A stretch of 64,000 nucleotides of DNA from Jeotgalibacillus terrae (GCF_016908195.1 NZ_JAFBDK010000002.1:62001-126000), one strand, 5' to 3'. Shown: positions 17,981 to 27,937, counted from the first letter of the stretch. Notes: generated from the sequence alone by a model not told the origin. Program-made: numbers and translations.

Positions 17981-19291
17981 TCACCTACCCTTATAATGCC
18001 TCCTCACCTCATCCAGCATCCCGGCTTTTTCTAAATATTCAACCGGTGCTAAAAATGTGATAGTGACTACGCCAGGATGGCGGCCGATTTCGATGGAGCC
18101 TGTGATGGTGGTGCGGTTCATGATTTCAGGAACGGTTACGCCAAACAGGTCGGCTGCGCGCTGCAGGCCATTGTCAGTTGCGAGATTCAGGTTGGACCCT
18201 GTGCCGATCACTGAAACGGGCAGTGATTCCTCAAGCTTTTCGATGTTCCATTGCTTTGCTACAGCCTGAGCCGATTTCAGTTCAGCTTCGGTAAATGGTT
18301 TAGCTGTATAAGGAAGGTCTTCTTCATTTGGCAGAAGAATTGGTCCTTCAAGATTTACATTTTTGATCACATGAACCTGTAAATGAACGATACCTGAAAC
18401 GTCAGCAGTGTGACCCGCAATTTCGCCGTCGCCCTGCATCGCGTGCATATCTCCGAGGTACACACCGCCACCAGGTACTTTTACCGGACAGATCAGCGTT
18501 GAACCTGCCCGCACTCTGCTGATATCCATGTGGCCATCAGTTCGGTGCTCCTTCAATTCATCTTCAGTCACCTTATAATCATGCGGTGCACCTACTAAGA
18601 ACGACCCAAAATCCCCCGCATTGTGAGAATCAGGAATTGGCCGCGAAGGTGTCGTACCGAGTTGTCCCAAAAACGGTCTCATCCGTGCTATCACTCCAAC
18701 AAGGTCATGCGGCGCAAACGTAACAATCGGATTCTGTACAGATTGATCCGGCGTCATCATATAATGACGGCCGTCACGCGCAATCGTCTCAGCCGATTCC
18801 TTAGACATCGTCACACCCACATCACCGTGCTCACTAAAACTGATCGTATAGCCATTTGTAAAAACAAAAGGCGTCACATCAGCGTGACAATCCGCACATC
18901 TGATTGCCTCCTGGCCGATCCCCTCAATCACCGTATCCGGATACATCGTCCCACACTCCGGACATTTCACCGCAACAAACGGATCACCAAGAAAACGGCC
19001 ATCCACCGGCGTATCATTTCCTGAAGCAGTCGCCAAAGACGTCACATTAATCGAACGAATCTTAATGACAATCGCATCCCCCGGCTCAGCACCCTCAACA
19101 AACACAGGTTTCGTTACCTCATGACCACCCCTGATACAAGGCGTAATCATCGGCCCCCAGCACCCCGGCGCCGTATTGGCAATAATATGCCCGCCATCGC
19201 GAACCGGTCCAAGCATCTCCTTCTCCGGATCCAAAACCCCATCAATAAACGAATTCACCAGCAAAGTCTCAGTCGCTTTCGACATCTCCAT
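17981..19291 (-). CDS. Acetamidase/formamidase family protein
   Basis: A 436-residue FmdA/AmdA-family protein of usual length for the long branch. It has EGAEPGDAIVIKI, the central GAPHDYKV region, VPGGGVYLGDMHAMQGDGE (catalytic core) and a C-terminal SVIGTGSNLNLATDNGLQ. It probably hydrolyses small amides such as formamide to ammonia and acid. Two CxxC pairs (CPECGTMY; CADCHADV) suggest a zinc-binding insertion. An ATG at 19285 has better spacing to AAAGGGGAA than the one at 19291. A shorter paralog is at 50417-51328. Confidence 0.88.
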   Translation of the reverse strand: MEMSKATETLLVNSFIDGVLDPEKEMLGPVRDGGHIIANTAPGCWGPMITPCIRGGHEVTKPVFVEGAEPGDAIVIKIRSINVTSLATASGNDTPVDGRFLGDPFVAVKCPECGTMYPDTVIEGIGQEAIRCADCHADVTPFVFTNGYTISFSEHGDVGVTMSKESAETIARDGRHYMMTPDQSVQNPIVTFAPHDLVGVIARMRPFLGQLGTTPSRPIPDSHNAGDFGSFLVGAPHDYKVTEDELKEHRTDGHMDISRVRAGSTLICPVKVPGGGVYLGDMHAMQGDGEIAGHTADVSGIVHLQVHVIKNVNLEGPILLPNEEDLPYTAKPFTEAELKSAQAVAKQWNIEKLEESLPVSVIGTGSNLNLATDNGLQRAADLFGVTVPEIMNRTTITGSIEIGRHPGVVTITFLAPVEYLEKAGMLDEVRRHYKGR

Positions 19292-19358
19292 TTCCCCTTT
19301 CTGAAAATTCAGTTTTATTATAACTTATTTTTGAGGATATCTCGAGTTCGAGGTTTTT

Positions 19359-19447
19359 GGGGGGACGGAGTTTATCCTACATATACAGGGGACACATTTA
19401 TGGGGGACGGAGTTTACACTCTATGATGAAGTGTCAACTCCGTCCCC
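19359..19447. repeat. REP-like element flanking the RAYT gene (3' side)
   Basis: One CGGAG arm and a degenerate GGGGACACATTT arm, then a 45-bp palindrome (19403-19447). It ends 12 bp from the RAYT stop codon. Confidence 0.9.
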
Positions 19448-19459
19448 AAACAAAAGCTT

Positions 19460-20248
19460 TTAATCCTCCCGCTTCCCCGCTCGCCAAATCACCCCAAGTG
19501 GAATACCAAGGATTCTCGAAAGCTGAGGTCCAGAAATATCTTTTATTGTTTTTAAGTGCTGGATGATAATGATTTTTTCATTCATTGGAAGTTTCTTTAT
19601 GTCGGGGAGTTCGATAGAGCCTACATGAGATTTGATTAAGTCAATTGCTTCAGTATCGGAGCGTTTAATTCGGTATGGGGATTTTCTTTGTGGAAGTTCG
19701 TAGACAGCTTCTGTAAATTCGATAAAGTAACTCACTGCTTTCATTGGATCACGTGAAAATAACGCTAAAATATCCTGGCAGTCACTCAAGTCTTTGTACG
19801 CGGACCGCTGATCATAATATTCCTGACAGCTGCTCCAAAAATAATGCGCAGGCACTTCAACCATAAAACTTCTGACACAGTTTTGATGAATATACCGAAT
19901 GGCAGTGTGAAGGTAGGAGATATTTTCAATCGGACTACTGTAAAATCTTCCTGCATAAATTGAACCGCTGCCTCTGTATTTTTGATTGAAGTACCTTGCA
20001 TAACTTCCATTGAGGCTCTGCATAATCCTTGAAATAGAATAGTCTGATTCCTTTATTACAAGATGATAATGGTTGTCCATCAAACACCAGGCATAAACCT
20101 TAAATTTCTTATCTTTTTTGATTTTCAAAAGCTTATTAAGAAACATTTCCCTGTCAGCATCATCATAAAATAATAACTGTGAATTAATTCCTAAAGTATC
20201 AATATGATAAATACCCGTACTGCTTATCTTTCTTCCTTCTCTTGGCAT
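19460..20248 (-). CDS. REP-associated tyrosine transposase (RAYT, Y1 HUH family)
   Basis: A 262-residue protein of the Y1_Tnp/IS200-like superfamily. Conserved parts: STGIYHIDTLG (N-terminal strand), AWCLMDNHYHLVI with the HxH metal motif, SRIMQSLNGSYARYFNQKYRGSGSIYAGRF split as in RAYTs, and TAIRYIHQNCV with the likely catalytic Tyr (usual Y-IH-NPV, here NC). The C-terminus (about 205-262) is helix-turn-helix-like (ISGPQLSRILGIPLGVIWR). These enzymes nick and join single-stranded hairpins and are tied to REP repeats. It is bracketed by matching palindromes at 12 and 28 bp. Probably immobile itself. Confidence 0.92.
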   Translation of the reverse strand: MPREGRKISSTGIYHIDTLGINSQLLFYDDADREMFLNKLLKIKKDKKFKVYAWCLMDNHYHLVIKESDYSISRIMQSLNGSYARYFNQKYRGSGSIYAGRFYSSPIENISYLHTAIRYIHQNCVRSFMVEVPAHYFWSSCQEYYDQRSAYKDLSDCQDILALFSRDPMKAVSYFIEFTEAVYELPQRKSPYRIKRSDTEAIDLIKSHVGSIELPDIKKLPMNEKIIIIQHLKTIKDISGPQLSRILGIPLGVIWRAGKRED

Positions 20249-20276
20249 CGCAGTCTCTCCTTTTTTTAATTTTTTA

Positions 20277-20388
20277 GGGATGGAGTTTACACTTCACTTA
20301 AATCGTAGTGTAAACTCCGTCCCCCGGTTTCCAAAACCCCGGGACAGAGTCAGCACTCCACTCTTAATGGAGTATGAACTCCGTCCCC
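20277..20388. repeat. Two REP-like hairpins flanking the RAYT gene (5' side)
   Basis: First palindrome 20277-20325 (GGGATGGAGTTT to AACTCCGTCCCC), second 20341-20388 (GGGACAGAGTC to AACTCCGTCCCC, hybrid CAGAG/CGGAG). They separate the RAYT start from the end of the subtilase gene. Confidence 0.9.
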
Positions 20389-20398
20389 AAAGTCTCTT

Positions 20399-23300
20399 TT
20401 AGTATCCCTGTCTCAAAACCTCAACCAATCTTCCAAGCACGGCGGCCATCTGACCGCGTGTGAGCTGGTCTTTTGGTGCGAATGTGCCGTTTTCTTTACC
20501 TGTGATAAGGCCGAGCATTTCTGCCTGGTAGACGGCGTCGCGTGCGTAGCTTGAGATGTTGTCATGGTCTTTGAATTCGTTTGGCATGAATATAGTTGGT
20601 GCCAGGTATTCATTACTGTGGTTAATGCCGCGCATGATCATGGCTGCCATTTGTTCACGTGTGATTTGTTCGCCTGGCGCGAATGTGCCGTTTTCTTTAC
20701 CTGTGATGATGCCTGCATGATAGGCTGCTTCGATTGCTGAAGCTGCCCAGTGATCTTCGCTTACGTCTGTAAATACGCCTTCAGCTTCTTCAATTGACAG
20801 CTGCATTGTACGCGAAAGCAGTACTGCGAACTCTGCACGTGTCAGGTTCAGGTTTGGTCTGAATTCGTCAGGTGTTTTACCTGTTGTGATATTCAGTGAC
20901 GCGATTCTTTCGATTTCAGGGCGTGCCCAGTGATCTTTAATATCATCAAAAGTAACGTCGCCTTCAATTACCTGATATACACCTGGTGCAGTCATCATGT
21001 AGACAAGTCCATCGTCAAATTCTGATCCGCCTGCATAGTGCCATTTGTTATCTTTCCATTGCTGAACTGATACTTTCTTAACATCACTAACACTGCTGTC
21101 GTCATACACGACATTGGCAAGGAACATATGGTCAAACGTATCAACCATTTCCCCGTCTGCAACTGCAGTAAATCGGTATGCATCAGACAATGCTGTTGCA
21201 TTTCCGCCAAGTTCTGCTGATTCATCCGTTGCAATGTTGAATGCCACACTGTCTGCAGATGCGTTCTCACTCAGGAATCCTGCAGGTACAAGCACCTGGA
21301 ATGGTCCCGAGCGGAATTCAAGGTCTTTTTTCGCTGCAGCAAGTGTCTTAACAGCCGCCCCACTCATCATCAGCGTTGCATCTACTGTGCCATCCGCCTG
21401 CTGCGGAATTGCTTTTAGCATAAACAGTTCATTCGAATCTTTCACAATCTGCTTCGCTGCTTCTTCATCAATATTCAGAACGCGAGAATCATCTTCGCCT
21501 TCTTTGAATACGATAATGTCCTTTGTGTAACCAACATTTCCAGTCACATCAACTGCGATTACTTCAAAGTGATTTAATCCAGGCTGAAGGTCTAATTCAA
21601 TATCTTCAACCGTTGTTTCAAGTGCTTTTTTCTCTAAAAGCTTTGTCGGAACTGATGCGAACTTTTCATCTCCATTTACATATAGACGAACGTCATCATA
21701 ATTGTCTTTCAGATCAACGGAGATGACAGGATTATCAGCATTTTCATCAACAATATAAGGCACTTTATCGCCAGACAGTTTAACTTCAGGTGCTTCACTG
21801 TCTACGATAATTGTACGGTTAATGCTGATTTCATTGCCTTCTTTGTCTGTCGCAGAAACAATAATGTCATGAATGTCATCACTGTCGAATGTCAGACGCT
21901 TGAAGAACATGTACTCTCCTTCAAAAACTTCAAACGAATCAACAGCCTCACCATTTACAGTTACTTTTTCAACACTTGATGCATCTGTTACATAGCCGCT
22001 CACGAATGTTTCGCGGACAGGTGTCGGCTCAAAGAATGCCGGTGAATCAAGGTAGATTTGCGGTCCTTTTGTATCAGTACCCTGCTGTACAGTCGTTTTC
22101 ACGCTATTGCCGGCAAAGTCAACCGCTTCAACCTGAATACGCTGGTCCGGATCAATCTTTTTAGTGAATGTGAATGACTCTTCTTCAGGTGACAGGTAAG
22201 ACTCTGTCACACTCTGACCATCTACTAATACATTCACGTACTGAACGGCTTGATCGTCTTCAGCAGTAAAAGTGATAGTTGATGCAGCTGTATCAAGTGC
22301 TGCTTCAACTTCAGGATCTTCTGTATCGATTTTAACCGGAAGTGAAAGCTCCTGCCATTCTGCTCCGTCAAAATCAATTTTCGCCTGAAGCGTCAGATAG
22401 TACTGACCGTCAGCTGCTGTGCGGCCATTGACTTTACCGTCCCATGCCCACATTGGTGACGTTGTTTCAGCGTCCAAACCATCTCCGTATAAATAATTCT
22501 TACGAAGTTCGCGCTCAGTGCGGATTGTGCGCAGTTCGTCTCCATCTTCATCAGTGACTGTTACCTTCAGCTCTTTCGCATTTCTGAGAAGTGACACGAC
22601 AGGTACAACTGCATCCTGCATGCCGTCTCCATCCGGAGAAAATGCGATCAGTTCAGGGTCTACAACGTACTCCTCAGCAAATGGATCAATGCCAAGATCC
22701 TCAGCCCATTCGCCAAACATGTCAAATGAACGCACACCAGTGAAGCCATAATAAGTCATTTCATCCCACTGAGGTTCATCAAAGATCGGCGGCGCGTTCC
22801 AGTCCCCTTTAAAGCCTGCATAAGGAACTGTCAGTACCGGGTTCATATCAGACGGATCTGTAAATGTTACAAACCCTTCTACAAAATAACCATTTTCAAA
22901 AATGTCTTCAGGTGTTACTACAACATCGTCCTGAAGCAATGTGACATCTGACAGATCGATTTCAACTTCAACTGTTTCAGTATCCATCGGTGCCACTTCA
23001 AGCGTTAATGCCTCTTCTCCATTTAAAAGAAGACCGGCACCAGTGATTTCCTGTCCGTAGATCAGGTTTGGTGCAATGAAGCCTTCTGTTAATGCATCTG
23101 TCTGCGCATTAACCGCAACATCATAAACGATTTCTTCATCTGTTAAGTTTTCAACCATCAGTTCAAATACAGCTGTGTCACCGTCAATTTCTTTCAGTGC
23201 AACTGCTGCATCACCTTCTGTGTCAGTGACAATTGCCGGTGCAGATAATGCTGCATGAAGCTGCATCAGTCCTGCTCCCTGACGTCGTGGTGAAATCGCA

Positions 23301-25165
23301 AGTCCATTTGGATCCATGACTGGCGCTGCTGTGTTCATCATGATCGTTTTTACCCAGTCAGATCTGTATTCTTTTGCGACTGTGTCTTTAAGCTGCTGCA
23401 TCACAAGTGCAGATCCACCTGCGATATGCGGCGCAGCCATTGACGTACCGCCCATTACAGCGTATCCATCTTCATTATCAGTCGATAGAATACTGCCGCC
23501 TGGTGCTGTGATTTCCGGCTTGAACTCAAGGTCCGGTGTCAGTCCCCAAGACGTGAAATCACTTAACATACCAGCCGTCGGATTCGGCTGTGTCAGCTCG
23601 TCCCCGTTAAATGAAATCTCAACAACTGAACTGTCAGCAAGCGCTGCTGCCAGACGATCTCCTTCAGACTTCACCATAAATAACTGTGGAATGGTAATTT
23701 CCGGGTCAGTCGCCATACTCACAAAACCATCAGTATTATTGTAAATAATAACCCCTGCAGCACCTGCATACTGCGCATTCAGCGTCTTTGAAACGAAATC
23801 AAGTTCGCCACGCTGAATCAGTGCATATTTGCCAGCTACATCGATATCCATGAAGTCTTCTTCATAACCAAGACCAGCATGCACGACTTCAAAGTCCGTC
23901 TGCACATAATCTTCCGGATCTTCTTCATTCGCAACTGAATAAGGCGCAAGACCGGCTTCTTCACCGTCAATTGTCACCTGTACAGCTTTAGAATCAACAA
24001 ATACGTTATCTAAAGATGCTACCGTTACAGCATTTTCAGACACGGCAGGTGAACCTACCAGGCCGTAATCCGGATTACTTGCGTATGGATAGTAATAATC
24101 GTCAGCAAATAATGCTGAGTTACCAGCTGAAATCGATACAAGAATTCCTGCATCCACAGCACGCTGAACCGCCTGCTGCTCAGGATCAGTTTCATCCACA
24201 TAACCTGCAGTTGCACCAAGACTCATGTTAATCACATCCGCTCCAAGACGGATTGAATCGTCAATTGCCTTAATGAAAATGTCACTGTAAGTCGTGGAAA
24301 TCAATGGATCACTGCCGAATACTTTCATCGCAAGCAGCTGCGCTTCAGGTGCAACACCTTTAATGCCGCCATTTTCAGTATCACCGTTTGCAGCCACTGT
24401 TCCCGCAACGTGCATTCCGTGAGACGCTTCCACACCAAAATCTTTTACCTGCTGATTTTTATCGAAATAGTTATAGCCATAAGGCATCTTTTCAGTCAGA
24501 TAAGCCCCTTTCAGACCAAACTCTTCGATCGCAGCATTTACATCTGCTTCATCAAGTTTTACATCAGTATCTTCACTGATGACCATGTCACGGTGCGCAG
24601 GATCCATCCCTGAGTCAACAATCGCAACAACCAGGCCTTCTCCTTTATAACCGTATTCCTCCCATGCAAGCTCTTTTTCAATCAGCTCGCCTGAATAAGA
24701 CATATCCGGTGATACTTCCGGACGCTCATACTCATTTGCAATATGTACTTTCTTCACACCGGCGATCTTCTCAATCTTCTCAAGATCTCCCGCCTGAACA
24801 GTCGTACTGAAACCATTCACAATCGTTGTGAATTCGTTCTCAACAGAAGCTGCCGTAAATTCCCCTACTTCATTCTTCGCAGCCTGCTGACTCTTCAGCA
24901 CTTCATTAATAATCGCTTCCTGCTCAGCAGTACTCAGTTCCTGGAAATCCTCTCCTTCCTCAGAAGCAGCCTCCATCGCTGAATCACCCTCGAGCTCAAT
25001 AATCACCCGAACCTCTTCATCCTGAGCCATACTCATTGAAACCTTACCGCTCTCCCGCACCGGCTTTTCCTTTGGCAACGCCCCAAAAGCAGCACTGCTA
25101 AAAGCAAGCATCAGCACAAGTACACTAACCAACAACTTCCTGCCCACAACCTCAACTCCAATCAT
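20399..25165 (-). CDS. Giant SLH-anchored subtilisin-like protease (S8, PA domain)
   Basis: A 1588-residue secreted protease. Signal peptide; I9 propeptide (about 50-145); S8 domain (about 170-610) with Asp184 (VAIVDSGMD), His252 (SHGMHVAGT) and Ser575 (GGTSMAAPH); PA insertion (about 405-520); then Fn3-like and Ig-like beta domains (about 640-1290) of the lactocepin/Vpr kind; three SLH repeats (about 1400-1588, each with GKxxxxFAP or similar). All catalytic residues are present. It probably degrades extracellular proteins at the wall. A GTG at 25147 with GGAGTTGAGG is an alternative start. Confidence 0.93.
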   Translation of the reverse strand: MIGVEVVGRKLLVSVLVLMLAFSSAAFGALPKEKPVRESGKVSMSMAQDEEVRVIIELEGDSAMEAASEEGEDFQELSTAEQEAIINEVLKSQQAAKNEVGEFTAASVENEFTTIVNGFSTTVQAGDLEKIEKIAGVKKVHIANEYERPEVSPDMSYSGELIEKELAWEEYGYKGEGLVVAIVDSGMDPAHRDMVISEDTDVKLDEADVNAAIEEFGLKGAYLTEKMPYGYNYFDKNQQVKDFGVEASHGMHVAGTVAANGDTENGGIKGVAPEAQLLAMKVFGSDPLISTTYSDIFIKAIDDSIRLGADVINMSLGATAGYVDETDPEQQAVQRAVDAGILVSISAGNSALFADDYYYPYASNPDYGLVGSPAVSENAVTVASLDNVFVDSKAVQVTIDGEEAGLAPYSVANEEDPEDYVQTDFEVVHAGLGYEEDFMDIDVAGKYALIQRGELDFVSKTLNAQYAGAAGVIIYNNTDGFVSMATDPEITIPQLFMVKSEGDRLAAALADSSVVEISFNGDELTQPNPTAGMLSDFTSWGLTPDLEFKPEITAPGGSILSTDNEDGYAVMGGTSMAAPHIAGGSALVMQQLKDTVAKEYRSDWVKTIMMNTAAPVMDPNGLAISPRRQGAGLMQLHAALSAPAIVTDTEGDAAVALKEIDGDTAVFELMVENLTDEEIVYDVAVNAQTDALTEGFIAPNLIYGQEITGAGLLLNGEEALTLEVAPMDTETVEVEIDLSDVTLLQDDVVVTPEDIFENGYFVEGFVTFTDPSDMNPVLTVPYAGFKGDWNAPPIFDEPQWDEMTYYGFTGVRSFDMFGEWAEDLGIDPFAEEYVVDPELIAFSPDGDGMQDAVVPVVSLLRNAKELKVTVTDEDGDELRTIRTERELRKNYLYGDGLDAETTSPMWAWDGKVNGRTAADGQYYLTLQAKIDFDGAEWQELSLPVKIDTEDPEVEAALDTAASTITFTAEDDQAVQYVNVLVDGQSVTESYLSPEEESFTFTKKIDPDQRIQVEAVDFAGNSVKTTVQQGTDTKGPQIYLDSPAFFEPTPVRETFVSGYVTDASSVEKVTVNGEAVDSFEVFEGEYMFFKRLTFDSDDIHDIIVSATDKEGNEISINRTIIVDSEAPEVKLSGDKVPYIVDENADNPVISVDLKDNYDDVRLYVNGDEKFASVPTKLLEKKALETTVEDIELDLQPGLNHFEVIAVDVTGNVGYTKDIIVFKEGEDDSRVLNIDEEAAKQIVKDSNELFMLKAIPQQADGTVDATLMMSGAAVKTLAAAKKDLEFRSGPFQVLVPAGFLSENASADSVAFNIATDESAELGGNATALSDAYRFTAVADGEMVDTFDHMFLANVVYDDSSVSDVKKVSVQQWKDNKWHYAGGSEFDDGLVYMMTAPGVYQVIEGDVTFDDIKDHWARPEIERIASLNITTGKTPDEFRPNLNLTRAEFAVLLSRTMQLSIEEAEGVFTDVSEDHWAASAIEAAYHAGIITGKENGTFAPGEQITREQMAAMIMRGINHSNEYLAPTIFMPNEFKDHDNISSYARDAVYQAEMLGLITGKENGTFAPKDQLTRGQMAAVLGRLVEVLRQGY

Positions 25166-25269
25166 ATTCTAAATATTTCCTTGCCATACTATTATAGATG
25201 CAAATATTCAGAAAACGAAAGGGGTATTTTGGACTAATGTGGGATTTATTTGGGAAGAAGCGAATTTTT

Positions 25270-25282
25270 GGGGACGGAGTTG
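25270..25282 (+). repeat. Solitary REP-like arm
   Basis: GGGGACGGAGTTG with no partner arm, between the subtilase promoter region and a terminator. Confidence 0.7.
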
Positions 25283-25286
25283 GCAA

Positions 25287-25325
25287 ACAAAAAAAGAGCA
25301 GGACCATCCAGTCCCACTCTCAAAA
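25287..25325 (-). terminator. Terminator of the MBOAT operon
   Basis: Minus-strand stem AGAGTGGGAC / GTCCTGCTCT (two internal mismatches) followed by seven T. Confidence 0.7.
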
Positions 25326-25336
25326 TTCCAATTTAT

Positions 25337-25368
25337 TCATTGATTCATTGATTCATTGATTCATTGAT
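25337..25368. repeat. Four exact octamer tandem repeats at a gene end
   Basis: TCATTGAT x4. Two units lie inside the 3' end of the MBOAT-partner gene and two follow the stop codon. Confidence 0.9.
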
Positions 25369-26483
25369 ACTACATCTTCCTCAGTCTCATCACGATTCAC
25401 ATATCCTACATTTCTCAGCTGATCCACATTGAAGTTGATCACTTGATTTTTCAAGTTCTCAAGTTGCTGATCATAGGCTGTTTTTGAAGTGACAGGGTCT
25501 TCAGAAGCGATTGTATTGATAATATATTCATTGATATATTCATAGTAATGAACGGCGTCTGCCATGTAATTTCCTGCGTCAAATGTGATTTCTTTTTGAT
25601 CCTGAAAATCATAGAGTTCAGCATTGTCATACTGGCTCAGCAGTTCAAATACCTCTTCTTTAAATGCAAGTCTTTCTTCAAGGTAGCGGTTATGCTGCAG
25701 GTAATAACGGTGCTGATTGTAAACCGGATAGGGTGCGTAGAAAAACGTGAATGTTGTGTCCGGATTGTCTTCAATGACCTGAATAACGTTTTCTTTAAAC
25801 GAAGCGATCATGACTTCTTTTGTTTCGTTTTCAGGATATTCCTGAAGCTCAGGTGCCCGCTGCAGCCAGCCGTCAATTCTTTCTATTGATTCTTCCGGTG
25901 CTACCTGTCCGAATTTATATAATTCTTCCGGATTTCGGCGCAGCTCATCATTTGACACGTTAGCCAGCACGTTATTCGCTGCAAGTCTTACATTATAAGA
26001 ATGAAACAGATATTTAATATCGTTCAGTTTACTGTCATCATACATATAAGTAGGGAAAGGGGTCGCAGAATCCAGCACTTTTTCAGGATCCTCTGCAAAT
26101 GAATAAAAGTTCAGCTCCCATATTACATGATTCAACTGCTCATTCTCCTGAAGCGCGAATTGCGCAACCATCGACTGTTCTTTTGCATAGGAGGAAGCAA
26201 GTGAACCATTCAGGCTTTCGGTGTTCAATGTGTCATCCACATAGTCTTCTCTGAAATTCCGCCCCATTGAAGTAGCCGTGATCAGTGTTTCATATTCTTT
26301 ATTTCGCAGCAGCCCCGGCATCTGATACCTGGCATCTGCATTATATTGAGGCTCGATCAGCCCTTCATCACGGTAATAAAAAAGTGGATCCAGTATATAA
26401 AAAGCCAGTGCGATCGTGCCCACAAGTCCTATGACTGAACTGAAAAACAACATAATAAACTTTTTGCCGGACAATGATTTCAC
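25353..26483 (-). CDS. MBOAT-partner membrane protein (DltD/AlgX-like)
   Basis: A 376-residue protein with one N-terminal TM (about 10-30) and an extracytoplasmic domain. ITATSMGRNF near residue 68 matches the GTSxxxNF motif seen in partner proteins of AlgI-type O-acyltransferases, where the Ser lies in an SGNH-like fold; ELNFYSFA and TFFYAPYPVYNQHRY fit that fold. It starts 2 bases after the MBOAT stop, so the two form an operon for O-acylating an exported polymer. TTG at 26474, with AGAGGTGA 4-6 bases before it, is a better start than the GTG at 26483. Confidence 0.8.
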   Translation of the reverse strand: MKSLSGKKFIMLFFSSVIGLVGTIALAFYILDPLFYYRDEGLIEPQYNADARYQMPGLLRNKEYETLITATSMGRNFREDYVDDTLNTESLNGSLASSYAKEQSMVAQFALQENEQLNHVIWELNFYSFAEDPEKVLDSATPFPTYMYDDSKLNDIKYLFHSYNVRLAANNVLANVSNDELRRNPEELYKFGQVAPEESIERIDGWLQRAPELQEYPENETKEVMIASFKENVIQVIEDNPDTTFTFFYAPYPVYNQHRYYLQHNRYLEERLAFKEEVFELLSQYDNAELYDFQDQKEITFDAGNYMADAVHYYEYINEYIINTIASEDPVTSKTAYDQQLENLKNQVINFNVDQLRNVGYVNRDETEEDVVSMNQ

Positions 26484-26485
26484 CT

Positions 26486-27937
26486 CTAAAAGTTAAAGTA
26501 AATAAATTCGCTTACTCTCGTTAAATACAGTAAGGATGCTACAAATATAAGACTGACAGCCACTCCTGAGCGGACATTCGGTTTAAATTCTTCCAGTCTC
26601 TCAATTGAATTCTTCGTAAAGAATACAAGGATGTAGCCTAACATTACCAGTAACATCGTTGACCAGCCAAAGAAATAAGGCGTTGCCTGAAAGTTCATAT
26701 TTAAAACACTGCTCAATACTGCTGACAAGCCAGGTGGTAAATCGAGTGCCTGGAAGTTAAACATCTTTACGACCATCTGATTTGCCGTAGTCAGATCAGG
26801 TGCTCTGAAATAAACCCATGCAACGTGAACGAATAAAAATGTGATGCCCAGTGCAACTAAGCGCGGCAGTCGGTATTTCCCTTTACTCCATGCCCGGTAG
26901 ATTATACTTGCCACACCATGCATGACGCCCCACACAATAAATGTCCAGCCGGCACCATGCCAGAATCCGCTGATAAAGAAGATCAGAAATAAATTAATAT
27001 ATGTTCTGGTCGGTCCTTTCCTGCTTCCGCCAAGCGGGATATATACATACTGCGTGAAGAAACGTCCCAATGTAATATGCCACCTTCTCCAGAACTCCTG
27101 AATGTTCAAGGATTTATATGGAGAATTAAAATTCACAGGTATTCTGAAGTTAAAAAGTAATGCAAGTCCGATAGCCATATCACAATAGCCGCTGAAATCA
27201 AAATACAATTGAAGTGTGTAGGCTAATGTCGTAATCCAACTGTCGACAACTGAAAGTGCCGCAAGATTTCCATAACCGTCATTTGCATACTGCGCAAATG
27301 TATCAGCAATTAACACCTTTTTAGCAAGACCGATGCTGAAAATAAACAGGCCGGATGAAAAGTTCAGAGATTTGAACACCGCATTCTTTTTATCTTTAAA
27401 CTGTGAAATCATTTCGCTGTGGTGAACAATCGGCCCCGCAATCAGCTGCGGGAAAAATGTGACGAATAGTGAATAATCGACAAAATTGTATGTGCCTGTC
27501 TCACCGCGATAACTATCCACTATGTAAGCTATCTGCTGGAAAGTGAAAAAACTGATAGCCAGCGGAAGTGCGATCTCAAGCAGCGGCCAATTCGTCTGAA
27601 AAAATTGATTTGTATTCTCTATAAAAAAATCAAAATATTTAAAATAGCCTAGCAGCCCAACATTAAAAACAACACCCAAAACTAAAAACAGCTTCTTATA
27701 ACCTATTTTCACAGATCGATTGATCAGAATCGATACAAAATAATTTACAAAAACGGATGCCAAAATTAAAGGGAGGTAACTAATATTCCAGAAACTATAA
27801 AAATAAAGAGAAGCAAGGACCAGTACCAGTCTTGAATATATTTTATTATCCAATTTTAATAAAAGATAATACAGTACCACCACTACTGGTAAAAACCCTA
27901 ATATAAACACATAGGAATTGAAAAGCACTTTGAACAT
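26486..27937 (-). CDS. MBOAT-family O-acyltransferase (AlgI-like)
   Basis: A 480-residue polytopic enzyme with about eleven TM segments. The signature YFDFSGYCDMAIGL, the invariant His near 287 (FWRRWHITL) and the catalytic His near 327 (GFWHGAGW) are present. AlgI-type MBOATs pass acetyl groups across the membrane to a partner that modifies polysaccharide. GTG at 27928 (giving MLFNSYVFI, the usual AlgI-family start) fits AAGGAG spacing; the ATG at 27937 abuts the site. First gene of the operon. Confidence 0.92.
   Translation of the reverse strand: MFKVLFNSYVFILGFLPVVVVLYYLLLKLDNKIYSRLVLVLASLYFYSFWNISYLPLILASVFVNYFVSILINRSVKIGYKKLFLVLGVVFNVGLLGYFKYFDFFIENTNQFFQTNWPLLEIALPLAISFFTFQQIAYIVDSYRGETGTYNFVDYSLFVTFFPQLIAGPIVHHSEMISQFKDKKNAVFKSLNFSSGLFIFSIGLAKKVLIADTFAQYANDGYGNLAALSVVDSWITTLAYTLQLYFDFSGYCDMAIGLALLFNFRIPVNFNSPYKSLNIQEFWRRWHITLGRFFTQYVYIPLGGSRKGPTRTYINLFLIFFISGFWHGAGWTFIVWGVMHGVASIIYRAWSKGKYRLPRLVALGITFLFVHVAWVYFRAPDLTTANQMVVKMFNFQALDLPPGLSAVLSSVLNMNFQATPYFFGWSTMLLVMLGYILVFFTKNSIERLEEFKPNVRSGVAVSLIFVASLLYLTRVSEFIYFNF

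Noticed and set aside
18600-19030. Plus-strand ORF opposite the long acetamidase
   Set aside because: Low-complexity Arg/His-rich translation antisense to a well-supported gene.
20413-24982. Many ORFs of 60-140 codons inside the giant subtilase gene
   Set aside because: They are shadows of a full-length coding frame with clear domains.
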